Assembly (NCBI RefSeq): GCF_021532275.1
Contig: NZ_JACBOT010000029.1
Span: forward strand, 1-64,000
Length of the DNA: 64,000 nt
Source: Brevibacterium sp. UCMA 11754
GTDB taxonomy: Bacteria; Actinomycetota; Actinomycetes; Actinomycetales; Brevibacteriaceae
Reading direction: 5' to 3'
Positions 38,085 to 45,409 of this stretch are shown piece after piece. A program made the translations under genes and the position numbers. Under the pieces are notes generated by a model, which made no database searches, was not told the origin of the DNA, and saw only the letters and a list, made by a program, of their open reading frames with translations. How positions within the stretch are numbered: the stretch's first letter is position 1; every line of letters starts with the position of its first letter.

Positions 38085-39215
38085 TCACAGTCCCAATTCG
38101 GCGATCACCGCGTCGGTGTCGGCACCGATGACCGGTGCCCGCCGAGGTTGGCCTGCACTGGCCGCGCCAGTTGAGGTGGGGGCGGTTGCCTGGCCGAACC
38201 TCGGTGCCGGTGCGGGTTGCTCGATTCCGGCCTCATCGGTGTAGAAGAGTCCGCGGTGCTGGTTATGGGGATCGGTCTTCGCCTCGGCCATGGTGCGGAC
38301 CGGTTCGACGCAGGCATCGCGACCGGTGAAGAGCTCTTCGAGTTCGGCCAAGGTGCGTGAGGCGAGCGCCTCGGCGAAGACTGGCCGCATGACGGGCCAG
38401 TGCTTCGGCTGCCAATGGTTGATCTCGCCCAGCGGTTCGGGCAGGCGGTCCTCGATGTCGAGAGTGCGCACGAATTCGGCGAAGAAGGCCGGTTCGATGC
38501 AGGCAACGGACACGTACCTGTCATCGGCGGTGGGATAGACATCGTAGAACGGTGCTCCGGAATCCAGGAGGTTGCGCCCGCGTGCATCGTGGCGCCACAT
38601 CCCCATCTCGGCAAAGCCGTGCATCATCGAATACAGGAGGTTGGCGCCGTCGATCATGGCGGTGTCGACAACGCTGCCGATGCCGGTGGTGCGTGCACTG
38701 TTGAGTGCGCCGAGGACGCCGACGACGAGGAGCATTCCGCCACCGCCGAAGTCGCCGATCAGGTTCGCGGGGAACTGCGGCGGTCCGTCGGCGCGGCCGA
38801 GCTGGTTGAGCAGTCCTGTCGAGGCGATGTATCCGAGGTCGTGGCCGGCCTTCTGCGACTTCGGCCCGTCCTGACCGTAGCCGGTGATACGGCCGTAGAC
38901 GAGGGCAGGATTGAGCGCGTGGAGATCGTCGGGGCCGAGGCCCAAGCGTTCCGCGGCGCCTGGGCGGAAGCCTTCGATGACGATGTCGGACTTCGCCGCC
39001 AGGGACCGGGCGAGTTCGATGCCGGCTTCGGACTTGAAGTCTGCGGTCATCGACCTCTTGCCGCGGTCGAGAACAGGGTTCATGGGCTGGCCGGCCGTCT
39101 TCGGTGGATCAAGGCGGATCACCTCGGCGCCCATGTCTGCCAACATCATTGCGGCGAAGGGGCCGGGGCCGATTCCGCCGAGGTCGAGAACGCGCACGCC
39201 TTTGAGCACTGCCAT
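38085..39215 (-). CDS. CoA-transferase family III protein, alpha-methylacyl-CoA racemase-like
   Basis: A 376-residue CaiB/BaiF protein. GVRVLDLGGIGPGPFAAMMLADMGAEVIRL opens the fold. GHDLGYIASTGLL and the glycine-rich PANLIGDFGGGGMLLVVGVLGAL carry the catalytic-type His and Asp of alpha-methylacyl-CoA racemases. These epimerise 2-methyl-branched acyl-CoAs. It is convergent with etfA, 19 bases apart. Start ATG 39215 follows AAGGAAATC. Confidence 0.85.
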   Translation of the reverse strand: MAVLKGVRVLDLGGIGPGPFAAMMLADMGAEVIRLDPPKTAGQPMNPVLDRGKRSMTADFKSEAGIELARSLAAKSDIVIEGFRPGAAERLGLGPDDLHALNPALVYGRITGYGQDGPKSQKAGHDLGYIASTGLLNQLGRADGPPQFPANLIGDFGGGGMLLVVGVLGALNSARTTGIGSVVDTAMIDGANLLYSMMHGFAEMGMWRHDARGRNLLDSGAPFYDVYPTADDRYVSVACIEPAFFAEFVRTLDIEDRLPEPLGEINHWQPKHWPVMRPVFAEALASRTLAELEELFTGRDACVEPVRTMAEAKTDPHNQHRGLFYTDEAGIEQPAPAPRFGQATAPTSTGAASAGQPRRAPVIGADTDAVIAELGL

Positions 39216-39239
39216 GATTTCCTTTCGTCGATCAATCAT

Positions 39240-39254
39240 GTTCCACTATAGAAC
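39240..39254. promoter_or_regulatory. Operator-like palindrome before the racemase-like gene
   Basis: GTTCCACTATAGAAC has ends GTTCCA and ATAGAAC identical to the reverse complement of the site at 29262-29278, with two bases fewer in the middle. It lies 25 bases before the racemase start. It suggests a common IclR-type regulator for the three units. Confidence 0.55.
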
Positions 39255-39393
39255 GATCGATCAGGTCCGAAGAGGCGGCAGGGCCGCACCCGACGATAAG
39301 AGGTCCCGGTGATCAGGACCGTCCGGCCACCCTGGTAACGTCCCATAGTCGGAGATGGAGAGTCTCCGAAGCAGATGAGTCGAAAGGTTGTCC

Positions 39394-39789
39394 GTGAAGA
39401 CATTCGAGTATTCCCCAGAGGTGCGCTGGTCCGATCAGGACATGCTCGGCCACGTGAACAACGCGCGCATGATCACCCTCATCGAGGAAGGCCGCATCAG
39501 GTGGCTCCACGAGGCCAAGGCCGGAAGCATGACCGGCGGTGGCATGCTCGTCGCCAACCAGTCGATCGACTACCTGCTCCCCGTCATGTACGGCCCCGAA
39601 CTCACAATGACGGTGACCATCAAGAGGATCGGCAACTCCTCATTCACCGTCCACACCCGCGGTGACCAAAGCGGCCAGAAGGTGTTCAACTCCGACGTCG
39701 TCCTCGTCCACATTGACCGGAAGACCGGCAGGCCCTCGCCGATCCCCGAGGGCATCCGCAGCATCCTCGAGGAATACCTCGCCGGGTGA
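39394..39789 (+). CDS. Acyl-CoA thioesterase, hot-dog (4HBT) family
   Basis: A 131-residue single hot-dog domain. VRWSDQDMLGHVNNARMITLIEEGRIRWL is the classic 4HBT active-site helix with the catalytic-type Asp. It would hydrolyse acyl-CoA esters. Start taken at GTG 39394, six bases after GAAAGG. A TTG at 39388 is also in frame but overlaps that site. Confidence 0.88.
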   Translation: MKTFEYSPEVRWSDQDMLGHVNNARMITLIEEGRIRWLHEAKAGSMTGGGMLVANQSIDYLLPVMYGPELTMTVTIKRIGNSSFTVHTRGDQSGQKVFNSDVVLVHIDRKTGRPSPIPEGIRSILEEYLAG

Positions 39790-39793
39790 TCAC

Positions 39794-40477
39794 TCAGCCG
39801 ACCATCGGCGCGCAGATGCAGGCTCGGTTGCCGTCGGGGTCCTCTAGAACCCAATAGGACGGAGCAGCTGTGTCGCTGACGAGGTGGCCGCCCGCAGCGA
39901 GCGCTGCAGCAATCCGTCCTTCGGCCTCGTCATGGCTCACCCAGACATCGAGATGCCAACTCTGCGGGACGGCTGACTCCGGCAGAGGGAACTGGCCGTC
40001 GTCTCGTGGCCTCTGCCACCACAACAGCGTATTCACCTGACCAGTTGGATCGACGAGATCACCACCCGCATGCACTCCCGCAGGTTCACCGCCGAGGAGT
40101 GCCGCGTAGAAGTCAGACACTCGATCACTTGAACTCGTGTCGAGAGCGAATTCGGCCTGCATCAGGCTTGCGGTGTCAGCAGTCAGGCCCGATTCAGCGG
40201 CGATCGTGCTGATCTTTCGAGCGAGAGTGATATCCCGTTCGGTCACACCGCCGACGTCGTGACTGCCCACAGTCACGGTGACACCGATCTTCGTGAGAGT
40301 GATGTCGGGGGCATGGTTCGACAGTTCTGCCGCCTCCCCGACCGCGTTGACGAAGGCAAGACCTTGGCCGAATTCGTCGGTTCTGTATCTGGCCCTGATC
40401 GGCCCTGCCAACTGCCGCCAGTCCTCGACGTCAGCGTCGAAGATCTGCGAACTGGTGAGAACGCCATCGTGTCCCAC
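39794..40477 (-). CDS. Pterin-4a-carbinolamine-dehydratase-like/VOC fusion protein
   Basis: A 227-residue two-domain protein. Residues 1-105 resemble PCD/DCoH (LTSSQIFDADVEDWRQL, then FVNAVGEAAELSNHAPDITLTKIGVTVTV, close to the [EH]-x-x-x-H-H-P-x-[IVL] pattern but with SNHAPD). Residues 110-227 form a VOC/glyoxalase-like half ending WVLEDPDGNRACICAPM. GTG start at 40477 follows GAGGAG. The PCD part would recycle a pterin; one of the two usual adjacent histidines is Asn here, so activity is uncertain. Confidence 0.75.
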   Translation of the reverse strand: MGHDGVLTSSQIFDADVEDWRQLAGPIRARYRTDEFGQGLAFVNAVGEAAELSNHAPDITLTKIGVTVTVGSHDVGGVTERDITLARKISTIAAESGLTADTASLMQAEFALDTSSSDRVSDFYAALLGGEPAGVHAGGDLVDPTGQVNTLLWWQRPRDDGQFPLPESAVPQSWHLDVWVSHDEAEGRIAAALAAGGHLVSDTAAPSYWVLEDPDGNRACICAPMVG

Positions 40478-40595
40478 AACTCGCTCCTCCCGTGATGCGT
40501 GATTGCGTTTGGTCGCAGGAGTCACGCTATCGGAGGAATGCTGCCTCTGCGGGAAGATGGCCGTTCTGTTCATGCTCGACCGGACCTGGTGCCCA

Positions 40596-40601
40596 TAGCC
40601 T
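40596..40601 (+). promoter_or_regulatory. Leaderless -10 box of the VOC gene
   Basis: TAGCCT lies six bases before the ATG at 40608, and there is no ribosome-binding site. Confidence 0.5.
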
Positions 40602-40607
40602 GAGAAC

Positions 40608-41024
40608 ATGAAACTCGACGCGATCTCAATCATCACCGCAGACATGTCCGCAGCAGTGCAGTTCTACTCCTCGCTCGGCCTCGACCTCGTCGACGGCGGC
40701 GCGGATGCTCCGCACACGGAGTTCTCCTCGGGCAGCCTCCGCCTGCTCCTCGACACTGAGGCGGTCATGCTCAGCATCGATCCCGGATGGACCTGGCCGA
40801 CCGGTGGACACAAGATGTCCCTGGCCTTCGACTGTTCCACCGCCGAGGCGGTTGATACGACATTTGTCCAGCTCACTGCCGGTGGTGCCGGTTCAGATCC
40901 CGTGGCCGGAGTCGTCCACGAACCTTGGGATGCGTTCTGGGGCCAGCGGTACGCCGTGGTCTCCGATCCCGACGACAACTATGTCGACCTCTTCGCAGCA
41001 TTGGGTTCACCGGCCCAGCAGTGA
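40608..41024 (+). CDS. VOC/glyoxalase-superfamily protein
   Basis: A 138-residue protein with paired beta-alpha-beta-beta-beta modules (MKLDAISIITADMSAAVQFYSSLGL, and YAVVSDPDDNYVDLFAAL at the end). It is of general metal-dependent dioxygenase, lyase or resistance type with no assignable substrate. It is divergent from the PCD-VOC fusion and convergent, with an 18-base overlap, to the AraC regulator. Confidence 0.82.
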   Translation: MKLDAISIITADMSAAVQFYSSLGLDLVDGGADAPHTEFSSGSLRLLLDTEAVMLSIDPGWTWPTGGHKMSLAFDCSTAEAVDTTFVQLTAGGAGSDPVAGVVHEPWDAFWGQRYAVVSDPDDNYVDLFAALGSPAQQ

Positions 41025-41729
41025 CTTCTCGTCTCTCCACAGATGGGCCGCATCGGCGTAACCCGTTGCCGTTGCGGCCGCTGTGCGGGTGGAGCCTGCG
41101 TCGATGAGTGCCCGTGCGGCCTGCCAGCGAAGGACCTTCGACAGGTGTTTGGGTCCGTAGCCGAACCATTCGGAAGACAGCCTCCGCAGCTGTCTGGGTG
41201 AGTATGCGAACTGTGCGGCCACCTCGGCGATGTCCGGCGCCGGTGATTCATCACGCACGCCGAGCAGACCCGCCAGCTCAAGCGGCGTCGAATCGATGTC
41301 GGCCCGAGCCGTCAGCGTCTCGCCGATGTCCAACAGCCGCCTCTGCCCGACACCAGGTCCGGGTTCGGGGACGGTTGCGCGACTGCCTGCAGTCACCACA
41401 GCGTCGAGAGGGGTCACCCTGTCGGCGAGCTCGGCCGCCGAGGTGGTCAGCAGCTGCGGGAGCACTCCGGGGTCGAAGCGCAGACCCACGACCGGCTCCA
41501 CTGCACCTCTCGTCGGTGTAGTTCGGAAGGCTCGTGCGGTGGAGTCTGCTCCGGCGACGACGACGCTGGAATCGATGACGATGAGATCCATGCAGCCGTC
41601 GGGCACGATGAGGGAAGGCTCGGGCGGGACGCTCACAGCCACCTCGGCGAGGGCCGATATCGGGTGGGCGTCGGGGGCCGAGGTCCACAGCGAAGCGCGG
41701 AGCCTGGGGATGCGCATCTCCGTGTACAT
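41007..41729 (-). CDS. AraC-family transcriptional regulator
   Basis: A 240-residue protein. The N-terminal ligand part contains SLIVPDGCMDLIVIDSSVVVAGADS, the pattern of DUF6597/AraC-like sensors. The C-terminal HTH reads IAEVAAQFAYSPRQLRRLSSEWFGYGPKHLSKVLRWQAA and continues to GYADAAHLWRDEKSL. Start uncertain: ATG 41729, or GTG 41750 seven codons upstream behind a TACCGC box that could serve a leaderless transcript. Its target is probably one of the neighbouring VOC genes. Confidence 0.85.
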   Translation of the reverse strand: MYTEMRIPRLRASLWTSAPDAHPISALAEVAVSVPPEPSLIVPDGCMDLIVIDSSVVVAGADSTARAFRTTPTRGAVEPVVGLRFDPGVLPQLLTTSAAELADRVTPLDAVVTAGSRATVPEPGPGVGQRRLLDIGETLTARADIDSTPLELAGLLGVRDESPAPDIAEVAAQFAYSPRQLRRLSSEWFGYGPKHLSKVLRWQAARALIDAGSTRTAAATATGYADAAHLWRDEKSLLGR

Positions 41730-41843
41730 GGGGTGCTCGTCCTTCTTCACTTTCGAGCGGTATTCTTGGAACTCATCAGCCCGTCCCAGGCCGACGCCGT
41801 CTGTTCTCAGACTAGCCGGTACGAGACTCCCCAGGAAGGAACA

Positions 41844-42416
41844 ATGGCAGCTGCATCCCCTTCGCCGACATCAGCACGTCGGCAGGCACGGCATGTCACT
41901 GTCTTCCTCGACGTCGACGGAGTGCTCAACTCGTACCCGGTGCCCAAACTGCGCATCATGACCGAGGGACGCAGGAAGCTGCAGGCCTGGCACTACGAAC
42001 TGCACTATAAGCCTGCGGTGATCGCGTTCTTCGACCATCTCGTCGAAACCCACGATGTCGACGTCGTGTGGCTCTCCACCTGGTCTAAGCGGTGCAAAAC
42101 GGAGCTGGAGCCGAAGTTCGGTCTGCGCAACTCCTTCGAGGTCATTGAGATGCCCGATGAATCTCACAACCGCCACGCCAACGATCCGCACCTGTGGTGG
42201 AAGGCGCGTGCGATAGAGGACTGGCTCGCGGAGCACGAACATGGTCGGGCCGTCTGGATCGATGACGATCTTGCGGCACCGGCCACGCACGACTACTTCG
42301 TCGAGCACTATCCGGCGAACCGGCTCAAGCTCATTGCTCCTGAGTTCGCGCAGGGCCTGACGAAGGCGCACCTGAAGGAGATCAAGGAATTTGCCTACCC
42401 GAAAGAGGATTCATGA
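41844..42416 (+). CDS. HAD-like phosphatase domain protein
   Basis: A 190-residue protein with HAD motif I VFLDVDGVLNSYP (nucleophile and acid-base Asp), motif II VVWLSTWSK, and an acidic motif VWIDDDL near residue 140. This small cap-less HAD type is often annotated as a secreted or hypothetical actinobacterial protein; its substrate is unknown. RBS AGGAAGGA precedes ATG 41844. Its stop overlaps the racemase start (ATGA), so both are one operon. Confidence 0.8.
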   Translation: MAAASPSPTSARRQARHVTVFLDVDGVLNSYPVPKLRIMTEGRRKLQAWHYELHYKPAVIAFFDHLVETHDVDVVWLSTWSKRCKTELEPKFGLRNSFEVIEMPDESHNRHANDPHLWWKARAIEDWLAEHEHGRAVWIDDDLAAPATHDYFVEHYPANRLKLIAPEFAQGLTKAHLKEIKEFAYPKEDS

Positions 42417-43213
42417 CGCGTATCGGTCTGCTCGATTCCGGACTCGGGCTGCTCGGCACCGCCGATGCACTGTTCCACCTGGCTCCGCACGCGGATCTGA
42501 TCCTGGCCATGGACCCGGACTTCACCCCCTACGGCAGCCTCAGCCCGGAAGCACTTGAAGCCAGGGCCCTGAACTCCGCCGCGGTGCTCGCCGAGTGGGA
42601 GCCCGATGCGATCGTCATCGCCTGCAACACCGCCTCCGTCCAAGCCCTCGAGGCCGTACGCGCCCGCTACGAACCCGACATTCCCGTCATCGGCACCGTG
42701 CCGGCCGTGAAGATGGCGGCCGGGACCGGGCAGGACTTCGCCATCTGGGCGACCCCAGCCACGACGGGCAGCGACTATCAGCAGAACCTCATCGACACCT
42801 TCGCCGCCGAGGTGACGGTGTCCAAGGTGGCATGCCCGGGCCTCGCCGAGGCGATCAATGAGGCTGACATCGCCACGATCGATTCCGCGATCGACGCAGC
42901 CCTGAACCAGATGGATCCCGGCATGGAGACCATCGTGCTCGGGTGCACCCATTACGGTCTGGTCGCCGACCGGATCATGGCCGCCCGGGCCGGTGCGATC
43001 ACACTCTTCGACTCCCCCATTCCGGTGGCGAAGCAGACTCTGCGCAGGGTCGGAGTCGAGGCCCACGGTGTGAGCCCGAATCAGCCCGACACCGGCGAGG
43101 TCATCGCCACCTATGCCTCCGGTCGACTCGTGCGCCTGCCCCAGTCACTGGATGCCTATCCCGCCGGCAAACGACTGCTGGCGCGAGAGCGAATCGCGAC
43201 AGCAGCGTCCTGA
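42413..43213 (+). CDS. murI: Glutamate racemase-like protein
   Basis: A 266-residue Asp/Glu racemase. RIGLLDSGLGLLG supplies the N-terminal Asp. IVIACNTASVQALEAVRARY and IVLGCTHYGLVADRI supply the two catalytic cysteines at about residues 72 and 182. It makes D-glutamate for peptidoglycan. DSGLGLLG departs slightly from the usual DSGxGGL, so an aspartate-type racemase is possible. Confidence 0.85.
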   Translation: MTRIGLLDSGLGLLGTADALFHLAPHADLILAMDPDFTPYGSLSPEALEARALNSAAVLAEWEPDAIVIACNTASVQALEAVRARYEPDIPVIGTVPAVKMAAGTGQDFAIWATPATTGSDYQQNLIDTFAAEVTVSKVACPGLAEAINEADIATIDSAIDAALNQMDPGMETIVLGCTHYGLVADRIMAARAGAITLFDSPIPVAKQTLRRVGVEAHGVSPNQPDTGEVIATYASGRLVRLPQSLDAYPAGKRLLARERIATAAS

Positions 43214-43333
43214 TGGTTCGCGACTCCTTGAACCGTCACCGAGAGTCGGCTCGGCATTGTCGCCGCTCCGGGTCTTTTTTGCCGCAACGGGGTTAATCTG
43301 AAAGGACAGGCAATCGTCTGAGGAGGCGGTTCG

Positions 43334-44362
43334 ATGTTCTTCCTAATTCTCATCTTCGGTCTGATCGTGCTCGGTGCCATCGGCCTCGGAAACAGTCTGA
43401 AGATCGTCAAACAGTACGAGCGCGGTGTCGTGTTCCGCCTGGGTCGAGTCACCGAGGAACCCAAGCGGCCCGGCATGACGGCCATCATCCCATTCGTGGA
43501 CAAGCTGGAGAAGGTCAGCCTGCAGATCATCACCATGCCGATCCCCGCCCAGGAAGGCATCACCCGTGACAATGTCACCGTCCGGGTTGATGCGGTCATC
43601 TACTTCAAGGTCGTCGATCCCAGGCGTGCCATCGTCGATGTCGAGAACTACCAGCTCGCCGTCGGACAGGTGGCACAGACGTCTCTGCGCTCGATCATCG
43701 GCCAGAGCGATCTCGATGATCTGCTCACGAACCGAGAGCGGCTCAATCAGGGTCTGGCCATCATGATCGACAACCCTGCCGTGGACTGGGGTGTCCACAT
43801 CGACCGAGTCGAGATCAAGGACGTGGCCCTGCCGGAGTCGATGAAGCGATCGATGTCGCGCCAGGCAGAGGCCGAACGTGAGCGTCGTTCACGCGTGATC
43901 ATCGCCGACGGTGAGTTCCAGGCCTCGAACAAGCTCGCCCAGGCCGCAAGTGCGATGGCGGATACGCCCGCAGCTCTGCAGCTGCGTCTGCTCCAGACGA
44001 TCGTCGAAGTCGCCTCCGAGAAGAATTCGACACTGGTTCTGCCCTTCCCGGTCGAGCTGCTTCGTTTCCTCGAGGGGAACACCCCGAAGCCGGCGTCAAC
44101 CTCAGCCGAGGACGTCCCCGCGGGGACGTCGAGTGGCGAGCCCACCGGCGCGGCGACGAACTCCTCGCTGAGCGCCACCTTCGTGGCCAAGGACACAGAA
44201 CATTCGTCGGACGATCTCAGCGGGATGGTCCGTGCCCTCTCCGATTCGATGAGGCTGAACGAGACGATGCACCTGCCCGCATCGATCAAGCTGCCTGGCA
44301 TGGAAAACGACACGGCCACCTCGGGGAGCACAGCCGCGAACGACAAAAAGACGCCTGCATGA
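43334..44362 (+). CDS. Slipin/stomatin-like SPFH-domain membrane protein
   Basis: A 342-residue protein. One N-terminal transmembrane helix (FFLILIFGLIVLGAIGLG) precedes the SPFH/Band 7 domain at about residues 25-190 (KIVKQYERGVVFRLGRV, ITRDNVTVRVDAVIYFKVVDP, SLRSIIGQSDLDDLLTNRE), followed by a coiled helical region (MSRQAEAERERRSRVIIADGE) and a polar tail. Slipins scaffold membrane microdomains and usually pair with an NfeD protein, absent here. RBS GAGGAGG precedes the ATG. Confidence 0.92.
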   Translation: MFFLILIFGLIVLGAIGLGNSLKIVKQYERGVVFRLGRVTEEPKRPGMTAIIPFVDKLEKVSLQIITMPIPAQEGITRDNVTVRVDAVIYFKVVDPRRAIVDVENYQLAVGQVAQTSLRSIIGQSDLDDLLTNRERLNQGLAIMIDNPAVDWGVHIDRVEIKDVALPESMKRSMSRQAEAERERRSRVIIADGEFQASNKLAQAASAMADTPAALQLRLLQTIVEVASEKNSTLVLPFPVELLRFLEGNTPKPASTSAEDVPAGTSSGEPTGAATNSSLSATFVAKDTEHSSDDLSGMVRALSDSMRLNETMHLPASIKLPGMENDTATSGSTAANDKKTPA

Positions 44363-44407
44363 TGTGCTGTGATCTGCTGTGCTCAGCGAGCTTCCATCCC
44401 GAGTGAC

Positions 44408-44413
44408 TAGGCT
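44408..44413 (+). promoter_or_regulatory. Leaderless -10 box of the HdeD-like gene
   Basis: TAGGCT lies six bases before the ATG at 44420. Confidence 0.5.
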
Positions 44414-44419
44414 TGAGTC

Positions 44420-45016
44420 ATGGACTTGAAACGCACCAGCAGATCAGTCATCGTCAATGGCGTCATCGCGATTCTCGTCGGATTGCTGATGGTGGTTTGG
44501 CCTGGCACCAGCGCCGAGGTGGTCGTGCGCATCTTCGCCATCTGGCTGGCCGTCATCGCCGTTTCATCCTTCGTCCTGGCGCCGAAGGGCACACGTTCGG
44601 GAAGTCTGGTGGCTCGCTCCGTCCTGTTGATTCTGCTGGGCGCGCTCATCTTCTTCTCGCCCATGTTGTTCGCATCCTTCGTCACCATACTGACCGGATT
44701 CGCGGTCATCTTCTTCAGCTTCCTCGCAGTCACCGCCTCGCTGTTCATTCGCCGCATCGGGGTGCGCATGTGGTGGCTGTTGACGGCCATCGGCGTCGCC
44801 GGCATCATCCTCGGCGGATTCTTCCTCTTGGCCCCGGGTGCTGGCATCACCGCACTGATCTTCACCCTCGCGGGCTTCATCGTCGTCGTCGGCATCGGCC
44901 TGGTCACCCTCGGGTGGCGTCTGCGCAAGACCGCTCAGACGATTCGCCAGGATCCGCACCGCAGGCCGCCTGAGGATGGTGGCGGCGACGTCATCAGCGG
45001 CGAGATCATCGAATAG
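44420..45016 (+). CDS. HdeD-family (DUF308) integral membrane protein
   Basis: A 198-residue protein with six hydrophobic helices arranged as repeated DUF308 pairs (GVIAILVGLLMVVWPGTSAEV, SVLLILLGALIFFSPMLF, WWLLTAIGVAGIILGGFFLL). HdeD proteins are linked to acid resistance in enterobacteria, but the actinobacterial role is unknown. The short hydrophilic C-terminus is likely cytoplasmic. Confidence 0.88.
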   Translation: MDLKRTSRSVIVNGVIAILVGLLMVVWPGTSAEVVVRIFAIWLAVIAVSSFVLAPKGTRSGSLVARSVLLILLGALIFFSPMLFASFVTILTGFAVIFFSFLAVTASLFIRRIGVRMWWLLTAIGVAGIILGGFFLLAPGAGITALIFTLAGFIVVVGIGLVTLGWRLRKTAQTIRQDPHRRPPEDGGGDVISGEIIE

Positions 45017-45116
45017 GTCTCGGCCACCTCGGCGAGTTCAGCCACTCGTCCCGGTTTCGGTCGAATTCGACTCGAACTCTGGATCAATGGCAAGGCTCCG
45101 TGCTAGCTTATTGACC

Positions 45117-45182
45117 ATGGGAACATTAAATCGCAGCGCAACGACAGCGCTGAGCTTCTACATTCGCAATCGCCGCGCCTGA
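45117..45182 (+). CDS. Erm leader peptide (21 residues)
   Basis: A tiny frame starting MGTLNRSATTALSF and ending YIRNRRA-stop. It sits 227 bases before erm. A -10-like TAGCTT (45104-45109) seven bases before its ATG suggests a leaderless transcript. The Arg-Asn-Arg(-Arg) tail matches the +x+ arrest motif known for macrolide-dependent ribosome stalling in Erm leaders. Eight bases that can pair with the erm ribosome-binding region begin four bases after its stop, within reach of a stalled ribosome. Confidence 0.78.
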   Translation: MGTLNRSATTALSFYIRNRRA

Positions 45183-45185
45183 CAG

Positions 45186-45409
45186 CGCGCTCGATTCACT
45201 TCCTGTGATCCACTGACCTCATCGAAGTCTCGGCGTCACCGGTCCATTGATGGACTGGTCGCCGCCGAACCGATCGAGCAGGATCTGTAGCAGCGCGTTG
45301 TCGACCCGGACAGACATCAGCATCCGGGGCGAAGCCGCAATTCTCTGACACACGTCTTTGCGCATTGCGCTGCCTTGGGTGCTCCCTTCTTCACTTCCGG
45401 AGCGCGCCC
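45186..45409 (+). promoter_or_regulatory. erm translational attenuator
   Basis: GCGCGCTC (45186-45193) is perfectly complementary to GAGCGCGC (45400-45407), which overlaps the GGAG ribosome site of erm. An internal hairpin at about 45233-45264 pairs ACCGGTCCAT with ATGGACTGGT (one G-U) and extends through GGCG/CGCC. A competing element ATCGAGC near 45273-45280 can pair with the first segment. This gives alternative closed and open states, the layout of inducible erm genes. Confidence 0.65.

Noticed and set aside
43256-43300. Intrinsic terminator with the TTTTTT run after the murI-like gene
   Set aside because: The T-run is present, but I could not find a convincing stem directly before it.
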